A stretch of 64,000 nucleotides of DNA from Kocuria marina (lineage in GTDB: Bacteria > Actinomycetota > Actinomycetes > Actinomycetales > Micrococcaceae), in contig NZ_JROM01000011.1 of the NCBI RefSeq assembly GCF_000786655.1, forward strand, positions 152,929-216,928, written 5' to 3'. Of the stretch, positions 27,025-34,969 are shown piece by piece; position 1 is the first letter of the stretch; every line of letters begins with the position of its first letter. Made by a program: the position numbers and the translations under genes. The notes under the pieces were generated by a model, which ran no database searches, was not told the origin of the DNA, and saw nothing but the letters and a program-made list of their open reading frames with translations.

Positions 27025-29115
27025 CTACGATCGGTCGGACTCCGCCTGCAGGATGTCCAGCACCCGGATGAGGTTCAGGTGGCCCTCCACCTGCGGGAAG
27101 TTGCCGGTGGCCCGGCGCTGGGACGGCGAATAGGTGGAGGGCAACAGACCCAGCTCGTTGGCCGTGCCGAGCACGAGGTCCGTGAGCCGCGTGGCATCGC
27201 CCGTGTGACCGCACAGCGCCAGCTGCTCGGCCAGCTGCAGGGTCGCGGACACGGACGGCACCGACTGCCCCGCGAAACCGTCCTGACCGATCGAGGACGC
27301 GAACGCCTCGGCGTCGTCCAGGTCGGTGAGCTGCGGGAGGTTGCGGTAGCGGTGCAGCAGCCCCGAACGGTCCGTGAGCTCCTTACGGATGCGCGCCACG
27401 GTGCCGAGCATGCGTTCGTCGTCGTAGGCCACGAAACCCACCGTGGGTAGCTGCAACAGGGAGGCGTCCACGTCCGTGGAGCCGTAGTACTGCACGAACG
27501 AACCCACCTGGGGGTCGTAACCGTTGGTCCAGATCTCGTGCGCGAGCTGGTCCCGGTGTTCCTCCCACGTCTCCACGTCCCCGGGCAGCCCGTGGATCCG
27601 CACGGCGTCCACGCCGGCCTGCAGCGCGGCCCACATCATCACGCGCGAGTGCGTGTAGTACTGGGGTTCACCGCGCATCTCCCAGACGCCCTGGTCCTTC
27701 TCCTCGTAGTTCGCCACGACGGCGCGCAGCAACGCCTGCTGCAACGGCCAGGACAAGTGGTCCTCCTGCACGCCGCGCCGGCGCAGCATCTCGAAGACCC
27801 GCAGCACGTGACCGGCCACGTCCGCCTGGTAGTGGTTGCCGGACGCGTTACCCTCGCGCACCGGTCGCGAACGCGCGTAACCCGGCAGGTCCACGAGGCG
27901 TTCGCGGATCTGCCCGGAGCCGTCCAGCGTGTAGATGTTGGAGGGGTTGTCCACGTCCCCGGCCACGGCGCGCAGCAACCAGTTGCGCAGTTGCGCGGCC
28001 TCCCGGTCGTGGCCGTGGTCCAGCATGATCTCCAGCGCGGAAGCCGCGTCCCGGGGCCACGCGTGGCGGTGGTCCCAGTTGCGTTCCCCGCCCAGCACCT
28101 CCGGCACGGACGTGGTGTCCGCGGCGATCAGTCCGCCCGTGGCCTGGTGCATGAGCCCGCGCACCACGAGCAGGCTGCGGCGGATGATGTCCTCGGGGGC
28201 GTCCTGGGTGCTCGTGAAGTGCACCGTCTCCTGGGCGTCGGCGTCCGCCGGGCGGTCCCCGTGACGCCCCACGTCCCGGCCGGATGCCGGCTCGCCCGCG
28301 TCTCGTCTTTCCGTCGACGACGCCGCCCACGCGCCGTCGTCCCCGTCCTCCGGGAGCTCGGGGTCCGCGGTGGGGTCCGTGAGCGGATCGTACGGTTCGT
28401 ACAGATCCGTCCACTCCTGCCACAGATTCAGCGTGGCCGTGAGGGTCTCGTTGACGTCCACCGCTTCCGGCGGGACGCCGTGGGACGGGAACCACGTGAG
28501 CGTAAAGTCCCTGGTCTGGCCCGCGGCCACCGTGAAGGAGCCCGCGTGGCGGCGCTTACTGCGGTCCGGGTCCGCCTCCGGCAGCGGGTCACCGTGGAAC
28601 ACCACGGAATCGGGGCCGGCCATGCCCACGAGCACGGACTCCGCGACCGCACCCTCCTCCGATTCCTCCTCGAGGACGTCGAAGCGGCTCAGCCACGGGA
28701 CCGACGAGCCGTAGTTGAAGCGCAGCCGCAGGTCCTGGAACATCTCGACCTCGCCCGTGAGCCCCTCGACCCGGCGGATCAGTTCCGTGCGGGAGTTCAG
28801 GGGCATGAAGTCCGTGACCCGCACCGTGCCGGTGTCCGTGGTCCACACGGTGTGCAGCACGAACGTGTTCTCCGCGTAGAACCGCTCCACCGCGGTGACG
28901 CCGGGCAGGGAAAGGTCCACCGCGGCGTCGTCGTTGACCGCGCAGTACGGTGCCAGCAACCAGCGGCCGTGGTCCGGGGTGCCCAGCAGCGCCGCGAACA
29001 GCGCGGGCGAGTCGAAGCGCGGGACGCACCACCAGTCCACCGAGCCGTGACGGGAGACCAACGGCCCGCTGCGCATGTTGGAGAGCAGGGCGTAGTCCTC
29101 GATCTTGGAAGCCAT
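27025..29115 (-). CDS. GH15 glucoamylase/trehalase-like hydrolase (copy 2)
   Basis: The 696-aa paralogue of the 19541-21652 gene starts MASKIEDYALLSNMRSGPLV and keeps SRHGSVDWWCVPRFDSPALF, ERNWDHRHAWPRDAASALEI and EMRGEPQYYTHSRVMMWAAL. The acidic hydrophilic linker (~residues 250-325, around DEPSASGRD... and SSTERRDAGEPASGRD) contains a copy of the dispersed motif at 28316-28326. Another copy, coding NDDAAVD, is at 28922-28932. The two GH15 genes share orientation but differ in linkers, so they may have different substrates or regulation. The ATG at 29115 follows the family start; the longer frame upstream is not used. Confidence 0.88.
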   Translation of the reverse strand: MASKIEDYALLSNMRSGPLVSRHGSVDWWCVPRFDSPALFAALLGTPDHGRWLLAPYCAVNDDAAVDLSLPGVTAVERFYAENTFVLHTVWTTDTGTVRVTDFMPLNSRTELIRRVEGLTGEVEMFQDLRLRFNYGSSVPWLSRFDVLEEESEEGAVAESVLVGMAGPDSVVFHGDPLPEADPDRSKRRHAGSFTVAAGQTRDFTLTWFPSHGVPPEAVDVNETLTATLNLWQEWTDLYEPYDPLTDPTADPELPEDGDDGAWAASSTERRDAGEPASGRDVGRHGDRPADADAQETVHFTSTQDAPEDIIRRSLLVVRGLMHQATGGLIAADTTSVPEVLGGERNWDHRHAWPRDAASALEIMLDHGHDREAAQLRNWLLRAVAGDVDNPSNIYTLDGSGQIRERLVDLPGYARSRPVREGNASGNHYQADVAGHVLRVFEMLRRRGVQEDHLSWPLQQALLRAVVANYEEKDQGVWEMRGEPQYYTHSRVMMWAALQAGVDAVRIHGLPGDVETWEEHRDQLAHEIWTNGYDPQVGSFVQYYGSTDVDASLLQLPTVGFVAYDDERMLGTVARIRKELTDRSGLLHRYRNLPQLTDLDDAEAFASSIGQDGFAGQSVPSVSATLQLAEQLALCGHTGDATRLTDLVLGTANELGLLPSTYSPSQRRATGNFPQVEGHLNLIRVLDILQAESDRS

Positions 29116-29266
29116 GGACCCAGAATCCCATAAACGCCCCCGGCGGCTCACGCCGGGCGGAGGGTTCCGTGGCGGCCCTGGTACGCGGCGGTCCCGGCTG
29201 ATTGAATGAGCCATCGATTCCACGGCCCGTGACGATCCACCGGCCTCGACGTGACGGGGAGGCTGC

Positions 29267-29536
29267 ATGGCCAGGGGTGAGGGAAAATCCACGCTCTACG
29301 ACCTCGCGAGCACTATGTGCTTACTGGGGGCGGTCTTCCTGTACTTCTTTTACCATCAGGTCGTCCTGGCGGTGCTCGCAGTGGTCGCCTCGTTCATGCT
29401 GAGCCGCTTCTCCGGGCGTGCTCTGAAGGACGGGCGGATCGACGAGGCCCTCGAGGCGAAGGCCGCGTACGACCGGCTGCACCCGGAGGAAGCCGCCTCG
29501 GAGGAGGAGCGAAACACCGATCCGCGGGACCGGTGA
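29267..29536 (+). CDS. Small membrane protein of unknown function
   Basis: The 89-aa protein has two closely spaced hydrophobic segments (YDLASTMCLLGAVFLYFFYH and VVLAVLAVVASFML) and a charged cytoplasmic C-terminus rich in Glu/Arg. GGGGAGGCTGC precedes the ATG. I do not recognise a family. It is followed by two other small membrane protein genes in the same direction, possibly one operon. Confidence 0.6.
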   Translation: MARGEGKSTLYDLASTMCLLGAVFLYFFYHQVVLAVLAVVASFMLSRFSGRALKDGRIDEALEAKAAYDRLHPEEAASEEERNTDPRDR

Positions 29537-29630
29537 TGGGGGAAGTCTGGCCGGATGGCCACTGTGTTCGGTGACGTTGCGCCGCTAACGTGGTTTGTTC
29601 GTTGTCCGCGTTCCCGACAGGAAGAACCCC

Positions 29631-30113
29631 ATGACGTACCCGGCTCAGCCGCTCCCCCGCTCGACCCAACCCGGTGAGTCCGTGGGGCCGCTCGGCGCGG
29701 TCCGCAACTACGTGCGCAAGGGTTTCCGGTTCTCCGGTAGGGCGTCCCGGTCCGAGTACTGGTGGGTCGCCCTGTGGACGGTCGTGATCTCGCTGCTGAT
29801 GGAGCTGGGCAACTTCCGGTTGCCCGATAAACCGGGGGGATCGAGCGCCCTGGGGTTGATTCTGGCATTGCTGCTCTTCGCTATCTCGATCTTCGTGGTC
29901 ATCTTCAGCCTCTCGCTGTCCGTGCGGCGGCTGCACGACATCAATGCTTCCGGGTTGTGGGTTCTGCTGATGTTCATCCCGTTGCTCGGCCATCTGGCCC
30001 TACTCGTGATGGCGGCGTTCCCACCCAATCCGCGGGGCGCCCGCTTCGACAACCAGACGATTCCCAACGGGACGCCCGCAGCGGCCCACGACCGGGGGCA
30101 ACGCCCGGTGTGA
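29631..30113 (+). CDS. DUF805-family membrane protein
   Basis: The 160-aa protein shows the DUF805 pattern: a short N-terminal segment GAVRNYVRKGFRFSGRASRS, Tyr-Trp before helix 1 (EYWWVALWTVVISLLMELG), further helices, and the signature SVRRLHDINASGLWVLLMF then PLLGHLALLVMAAF. Function of the family is unknown. AGGAAG precedes the ATG at 29631. Confidence 0.82.
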   Translation: MTYPAQPLPRSTQPGESVGPLGAVRNYVRKGFRFSGRASRSEYWWVALWTVVISLLMELGNFRLPDKPGGSSALGLILALLLFAISIFVVIFSLSLSVRRLHDINASGLWVLLMFIPLLGHLALLVMAAFPPNPRGARFDNQTIPNGTPAAAHDRGQRPV

Positions 30114-30158
30114 GCGCGGCCGTCGCCGTGAACTGAACCCCAGGAAGAGGTGTTCCCC

Positions 30159-30467
30159 ATGCTCCCCGCCCTCCTCGCCATCGCGGGGTCCGTCCTGTTC
30201 TTCTACGCGACCCACGTTCTCAGTCGCGCCAACCCGCACTCGAAGATCCCGGCGTGGATAGGAAACCCGCCGGTTGTCCCGGACAGAGTTTTCGCATGTC
30301 GCTTCTTCGGGATGGGGTTCCTGGTTTTCGGCGCCATCCAGGTGGGCACAGCCGTCTGGTACTGGGGTCCTGTGCTCATCGTCGTGCTGATGATTCCCTC
30401 CGTCGTGCGCATGGCGCTGCACAACCGCAGGGTCGCCCGGTCGGCAGGCACTCGACCCACCGGGTAG
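30159..30467 (+). CDS. Small membrane protein, function unknown
   Basis: The ~102-aa protein has an N-terminal signal-anchor-like helix (LLAIAGSVLFFYATHVL), a second one (GMGFLVFGAIQVGTAVWYW) and a third (VLIVVLMIPSVVRMAL), with a basic C-terminal tail. The ATG at 30159 follows CAGGAAGAGG; a GTG at 30150 is less likely. I do not recognise a family. It lies immediately after the DUF805 gene. Confidence 0.55.
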   Translation: MLPALLAIAGSVLFFYATHVLSRANPHSKIPAWIGNPPVVPDRVFACRFFGMGFLVFGAIQVGTAVWYWGPVLIVVLMIPSVVRMALHNRRVARSAGTRPTG

Positions 30468-30526
30468 CCATCCGGTTTACGGATTGGTGAGGCCCGGACC
30501 CCGGTCGGTGCTCCTCAGCGACCCTC

Positions 30527-30553
30527 TTGACCCATACCCCCCTAGGGTATAAT
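30527..30553 (+). promoter_or_regulatory. csoR promoter and copper operator, probably leaderless
   Basis: ATACCCCCCTAGGGTAT at 30534-30550 is a palindromic GC-rich CsoR-type operator. It overlaps a TTGACC -35 box (30527-30532) and a TATAAT -10 box (30548-30553), with an unusually short 15-bp spacer. The csoR ATG begins at 30562, about eight bases past the -10. The transcript is therefore probably leaderless or nearly so. Copper binding to CsoR would release repression. Confidence 0.75.
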
Positions 30554-30561
30554 TTGGACCC

Positions 30562-30879
30562 ATGAGCAGCCCCGAGACCCCCACCCGCGGGTACACCCAG
30601 GACAAGGCGGCTTATGCCCGCCGCCTCAAGCGCATCGAGGGTCAGGTGCGCGGTGTGCAGCGGATGATCGACGAGGACACCTACTGCATCGACGTCCTCA
30701 CCCAGATCTCCGCGATCCAGTCCGCCCTGAAATCCGTGAGCCTGGGGCTCATGGAAGAGCACCTGGGTCACTGCGTCAAGCACGCCGTGGAGGCCGCCCA
30801 CGACTCCGGGGACACCTCGGACATGGACGCCAAACTCGCGGAGGCCAACGCCGCGATCGCGCGGCTCGTTAAGAGCTGA
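30562..30879 (+). CDS. csoR: CsoR-type copper-sensing repressor
   Basis: The 105-aa all-helical repressor has the W-x-H-C-type Cu(I) ligands at Cys42, His67 and Cys71 (DTYCIDVLTQISAIQSAL and MEEHLGHCVK), the same spacing as the known M. tuberculosis CsoR. RLKRIEGQVRGVQRMI is the DNA-binding helix region. It binds the operator just upstream, and with copZ and copA forms a copper efflux cluster. Copper binding allosterically releases DNA. Confidence 0.92.
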   Translation: MSSPETPTRGYTQDKAAYARRLKRIEGQVRGVQRMIDEDTYCIDVLTQISAIQSALKSVSLGLMEEHLGHCVKHAVEAAHDSGDTSDMDAKLAEANAAIARLVKS

Positions 30880-30965
30880 GCGGGCGCCGTCGGCCCACGC
30901 CGCGGCCACCAGGACTTCGGGCCGTACGGCCCGGCAGGAGAATCACGAGCATCGAGGAGAACCCC

Positions 30966-31175
30966 ATGAACACCACCGTCAACGTTTCCGGCATGACCTG
31001 CGGACACTGCGTCGCCTCCGTGAAGGAGGAACTGGCCGAGGTTCCCGGTGTCACCTCCGTGGCCGTGGACCTCAACGCCGGCGGCGTCTCCCCCGTGACC
31101 ATCGAGAGCTCGCGCGAACTGACCTCGGACGAGATCTCCGCGGCCGTGGAAGAGGCCGGGTATGCCGTCGTCTGA
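30966..31175 (+). CDS. copZ: CopZ-like copper chaperone
   Basis: The 69-aa heavy-metal-associated domain has the metal site GMTCGHC (Cys12, Cys15) and the ferredoxin-like pattern through [17 protein letters not shown]. It carries Cu(I) in the cytoplasm to CopA. Its end overlaps the copA start by 14 bp, so the two are translationally coupled. Confidence 0.92.
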   Translation: MNTTVNVSGMTCGHCVASVKEELAEVPGVTSVAVDLNAGGVSPVTIESSRELTSDEISAAVEEAGYAVV

Positions 31176-33621
31176 ACCGGCCATTGCCGAGCCGCAGGTG
31201 CACGGGCCGCTGCGTGATCTGGACCTGCAGATCACGGGCATGACGTGCGCGTCCTGCGTGGGGCGGATCGAACGGAAGCTACGCAAGATCGACGGCGTGG
31301 ATCCCGCGGTCAACCTGGCCCTGGAGTCCGCGTCCGTCAAGGTCCCCGGGGACGTCTCCGACGAGCAGATCCTGGACACCATCCGCAACGCCGGTTACGG
31401 CGCCGAGATCACGGGTGGGGATCGCGTCCAGCGGGCCTCCGCTCCTGCCGAAGCGCCCGGACAAGCCGACGACGCCGCGCGGCCGGGTAGGCGGGCTGCG
31501 GCGTCGTCGTCCCGTTCAGCGGCGGGAACGAACGGCGCCCCCGCGAACGGCGCATCCCCCGAGGGGAATGCGACCACCGCGCAGGACGACGAGGAGGCCC
31601 GGCGGGCCGAGAACGAGCACCGCGACCCCGCGCTCGAAACCACTCCCGCGCAACGGCGCATGAGCGACCTCAAGAAGCGGTTCATCGTGGCCGCGATCTT
31701 CTCCGTGCCGGTCTTCATGATCTCCATGGTCCCCGGCGCGCAGTTCCCCCACTGGGGCTGGGTGGCCGCGCTGCTGACACTGCCCGTGGTGACCTGGGCG
31801 GCCTGGCCGTTCCACAAGGCCACCGCCGTGAACGCGCGCCACCTCTCCACGACCATGGACACCCTCGTGTCCCTGGGCGTGGCCGCGGCCTACCTGTTCT
31901 CGCTGGGCCACCTGCTCGTGGAACCGGACATGACCGCCCACGCCCACCCGGGCATGGCCATGGACATGTCCAGCCACCAGCTGTACTTCGAGTCCGCGGC
32001 CATCATCACCACGTTCTTGTTGCTGGGCCGCTGGCTCGAGGCGCGCGCCAAATCCCGCTCGGGTGAGGCACTCAAGGCGTTGCTGGACCTGGGCGCTCAA
32101 CAGGCCACCGTGGTGGATCCGGGCGGCACCGAACGCACGGTGCCCGTGTCCGAACTGCGCGTGGGAGACACCTTCACGGTGCGCCCGGGCGAGAAAATCG
32201 CCACGGATGCCGTGGTCGTGGAGGGCGAATCCGCCGTGGACGCCTCCATGCTCACCGGGGAATCCGTTCCCGTGGAGGTGGGCCCGGGTGATGAGCTCAC
32301 GGGTGCCACCGTGAACACCACGGGTCGCCTGCTGGCGCGAGCCACGCACGTGGGCGCGGACACCGTGCTCGCCTCCATGAGCCGCACCGTGGCGCGCGCG
32401 CAGGCCACCAAGGCCCCCGTGGCGCGCCTCGCCGACCGGATCTCTGCCGTGTTCGTGCCCGTGGTCATGGGTATCGCGGTGCTGACCTTCGCGATCTGGT
32501 GGCTCGCGTCCGGGGACCTGAACCATGCGTTCGTCGCGGCGGTCTCCGTCCTGGTGATCGCGTGCCCGTGCGCCCTGGGTCTGGCCACCCCCACGGCCAT
32601 GCTGACCGGGACCGGACGTGGCGCCCAGCTGGGCATACTGATCACCTCCGCGGAGGTCCTGGAGGACACCCGCTCGGTGGACACCGTGGTGCTGGACAAG
32701 ACCGGGACCGTGACCCACGGGGACATGGCCGTCACCGCTGTGACCCCGGTGAACTCGTGGTCGCGGGATCAGGTCCTGGACCTGGCCGCGGCCGTGGAGA
32801 GTTACTCGGAACACCCGATCGCCCACGCGATTACCGCAGCCACGCCCCACCGCTACGAGGTCTCGCGCTTCGAGTCCGCCCCGGGTGGCGGCGTCAAGGG
32901 GTACGTCCCGGACGGCATGAACGCGCGCGCCGTCGTGGTGGGCCGGGAGTCCTGGCTCGCCCAGAACGGGATCCGGCTGACCGCGGACGAGTCCGAGGCC
33001 CTGCGCCGCGCGCGCGAGGACGGGTTCACCACCATCCTCGTGGCCGTGGATGGCCGTGTGGCCGGGTTCATCGACCTGCAGGACACCGTGAAGGACGAAG
33101 CCCCGGCCGCGATCGCGGAACTCCAGCGTCTTGGCCTGCGCCCGGTACTGCTCACGGGGGACAACGCCGCGGTGGCCCGTTCCGTGGCCGCCCACGTGGG
33201 GATCGCCCCGGAGGACGTGATCGCGGATGTCACCCCGGACGGCAAGGTCCAGGCCGTGGAAGAGCTGCAGTCGCAGGGCCGCGTGGTGGCCATGGTGGGC
33301 GACGGCGTCAATGACGCTCCCGCCCTGACCCGCGCGGATCTGGGCATCGCCATGGGTTCCGGCACGGATGCGGCCATGCAGGCCGCGGACATCACCGTGG
33401 TGCGCAGTGACCTCACCGCCATCCCGCTGGCGATCAGGCTCTCCCGCCGGACGTTGCACATCATCAAGTCCAACCTGTTCTGGGCCTTCGCGTACAACAC
33501 CGTGGCCATCCCGGTGGCGGCCCTGGGGCTGTTGAACCCCATGATCGCGGGCGCCGCCATGGCGTTCAGCTCGGTGTTCGTGGTGCTGAACTCGCTGCGG
33601 CTGAAGCGGTTCGCGCGCTGA
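31162..33621 (+). CDS. copA: Cu+-exporting P-type ATPase (P1B)
   Basis: The 819-aa ATPase exports Cu(I). It has one N-terminal metal-binding domain ([15 protein letters not shown], Cys29/Cys32), eight membrane helices, the CPC channel motif [15 protein letters not shown] (~466-480), the phosphorylation site [14 protein letters not shown] (Asp ~512), HP at [11 protein letters not shown], and the hinge [15 protein letters not shown] (~712). Between the metal-binding domain and helix 1 (~90-165) is an Ala/Pro/Asp-rich linker with an inverted pair of the dispersed motif, coding ADDAARPG and RRAAASSS. It is the end of the csoR-copZ-copA cluster. Confidence 0.95.
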   Translation: MPSSEPAIAEPQVHGPLRDLDLQITGMTCASCVGRIERKLRKIDGVDPAVNLALESASVKVPGDVSDEQILDTIRNAGYGAEITGGDRVQRASAPAEAPGQADDAARPGRRAAASSSRSAAGTNGAPANGASPEGNATTAQDDEEARRAENEHRDPALETTPAQRRMSDLKKRFIVAAIFSVPVFMISMVPGAQFPHWGWVAALLTLPVVTWAAWPFHKATAVNARHLSTTMDTLVSLGVAAAYLFSLGHLLVEPDMTAHAHPGMAMDMSSHQLYFESAAIITTFLLLGRWLEARAKSRSGEALKALLDLGAQQATVVDPGGTERTVPVSELRVGDTFTVRPGEKIATDAVVVEGESAVDASMLTGESVPVEVGPGDELTGATVNTTGRLLARATHVGADTVLASMSRTVARAQATKAPVARLADRISAVFVPVVMGIAVLTFAIWWLASGDLNHAFVAAVSVLVIACPCALGLATPTAMLTGTGRGAQLGILITSAEVLEDTRSVDTVVLDKTGTVTHGDMAVTAVTPVNSWSRDQVLDLAAAVESYSEHPIAHAITAATPHRYEVSRFESAPGGGVKGYVPDGMNARAVVVGRESWLAQNGIRLTADESEALRRAREDGFTTILVAVDGRVAGFIDLQDTVKDEAPAAIAELQRLGLRPVLLTGDNAAVARSVAAHVGIAPEDVIADVTPDGKVQAVEELQSQGRVVAMVGDGVNDAPALTRADLGIAMGSGTDAAMQAADITVVRSDLTAIPLAIRLSRRTLHIIKSNLFWAFAYNTVAIPVAALGLLNPMIAGAAMAFSSVFVVLNSLRLKRFAR
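31468..31512. repeat. Inverted pair of dispersed motif in the copA linker
   Basis: GACGACGCCGC at 31468-31478 and GCGGCGTCGTC at 31498-31508 form an 11-bp stem with a 19-nt loop. The first arm codes Asp-Asp-Ala-Ala and the second Ala-Ala-Ser-Ser in the same frame, within a linker where most residues are expendable. Confidence 0.75.
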
Positions 33622-33665
33622 CGAGCCGGCCGAAGGGCCGCACGACACGAGTCACGCGTTAAGAA

Positions 33666-33708
33666 AGCGAGGCCCCCGGGGAACCACTGGTTCCCCGGGG
33701 GCCTCGCT
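33666..33708. terminator. Hairpin terminator after copA
   Basis: A perfect 21-bp inverted repeat with a one-base centre: AGCGAGGCCCCCGGGG... ending CCCCGGGGGCCTCGCT. It follows copA by ~45 bp and also faces the convergent gene at 33735, so it can serve both. Confidence 0.88.
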
Positions 33709-33734
33709 CTGTCCAGGAGTCTTACGTGCTGCGG

Positions 33735-34184
33735 TCAGCGAGCGCTCGAGCCCGGCTCCTCGCCCTTCGTGTCCGGGCGCACGCGCTGGCCGAACTGGGG
33801 TTCGTCGGTGGTTGCCGCCCCCGCGGCACCGGCGGTACCGGACGACGTCGCCCCCGAGCCCTCCCCGCGCGCCTGCTCGGCCTGCCTGCGGGCCTTGTTC
33901 TCCGCGTAGAGCTTGGCGGAGGAACGGTTCACGCCGGTGCCCTGGCCGAGTTCTTCCGCGTTGGGCTTCTCGAGCAGCATGAGGGTCGCGCACACCACCA
34001 CGGAGGCGATGAACGCGATGCCCGCCGCGATCAGGCCCAGGCCCACCCGGGCGGCGTTGTCGGTGCCACCCGCGGCCACCACGGACACCACCACGAAGGC
34101 CACGACCGCCAGAACGGCCGAGATGATCAGAGGCCCCTTGATATCGGTTCTGCGCCGGCCGTTGTGCTCAGTGCGCTGGGCCAC
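33735..34184 (-). CDS. Two-helix membrane protein of unknown function
   Basis: The ~149-aa protein starts at a GTG (34184) with the strong site AGGAGGAAT; the longer frame upstream lacks one. Two helices follow (GPLIISAVLAVVAFVVVSVV and GLGLIAAGIAFIASVVVCATLM), then a charged Ala/Lys/Arg/Glu-rich cytoplasmic tail. The pattern resembles small actinobacterial membrane proteins of unknown role. Confidence 0.65.
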   Translation of the reverse strand: MAQRTEHNGRRRTDIKGPLIISAVLAVVAFVVVSVVAAGGTDNAARVGLGLIAAGIAFIASVVVCATLMLLEKPNAEELGQGTGVNRSSAKLYAENKARRQAEQARGEGSGATSSGTAGAAGAATTDEPQFGQRVRPDTKGEEPGSSAR

Positions 34185-34264
34185 GTGATTCCTCCTGGCG
34201 GTGGTCGGGGTGCGGGGCGGGGGTAGGGGATCCGCCCGCGAGTTCAACGTGTCAGTCTACGCGC

Positions 34265-34906
34265 TCAGGCCGTACGGCCCGGGTCCGTCAGGGCCTTGTC
34301 CGCTGCCCGCGCATCGTGGCGCAGGCTCAGTGCGGCGATGAGCTGGGTGACGCCGATGATGATGGCCGCACCGCCCACCACTCCGAGTTCAGCCTTGGTC
34401 CCGAGGGTCTCCACGAGCACCATACCCATGGCCGCGAACACGGTCACCACGCCGCACAGCGTCCAATCACGGCCCAGCGGGAACTGTCCGCGGAAACGCA
34501 TGCCCAGCACCAGTTCGGTGATCCCGCACAGGCCCAGGATCACGGCGGAGAACAGGACGAAGAGCCAGTCACTGCTCGCGACCACCGCGGTGAGCACACC
34601 GCCCAGGACGTACAGCACACCGTAGGACTGCGGGATGTTCCGGCTCGGACCCAGGTCCACGTCCTCGCGACGGTTCAGCCGCAGCTGCAGGAAGATCGCG
34701 GAGACACCCGTTCCCACCAGGAAGAACGCCATGACCCACCGGCCCGCCCCGAGGGACGGCTCCTGCCAGAACACGGTCACCGCCGCGAAGATCAGCGCCA
34801 CCACGGCGCGCAGCAGGGTGGGTCCCCACAGGTCGTGGCGCACATCGGCCCCGCGGGACCTGCCGCGGTCCTGCCCGCCGTGCGGTGCGGAAATCTGTTG
34901 GGGCAC
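34265..34906 (-). CDS. HdeD/DUF308-like membrane protein
   Basis: The 213-aa protein has six membrane segments in repeating pairs, for example ALIFAAVTVFWQEPSLGAGR followed by WVMAFFLVGTGVSAIFLQLR, and SDWLFVLFSAVILGLCGITE. This is the HdeD-type six-helix layout associated in enterobacteria with acid or stress tolerance, but the function here is unknown. A GTG start follows CAGGAG. Confidence 0.65.
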   Translation of the reverse strand: MPQQISAPHGGQDRGRSRGADVRHDLWGPTLLRAVVALIFAAVTVFWQEPSLGAGRWVMAFFLVGTGVSAIFLQLRLNRREDVDLGPSRNIPQSYGVLYVLGGVLTAVVASSDWLFVLFSAVILGLCGITELVLGMRFRGQFPLGRDWTLCGVVTVFAAMGMVLVETLGTKAELGVVGGAAIIIGVTQLIAALSLRHDARAADKALTDPGRTA

Positions 34907-34969
34907 GCCGAGAACTCCTGAATCAGCCGGGGATGTCCCGCCCAGTCTAACGAGCTTCCCTGGACGGGT

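Noticed and set aside
23516..27133. A 1205-codon reading frame on the plus strand across putA
   Set aside because: It is the antisense frame of putA, kept open by strong third-position GC. The minus-strand PutA domains are unmistakable.
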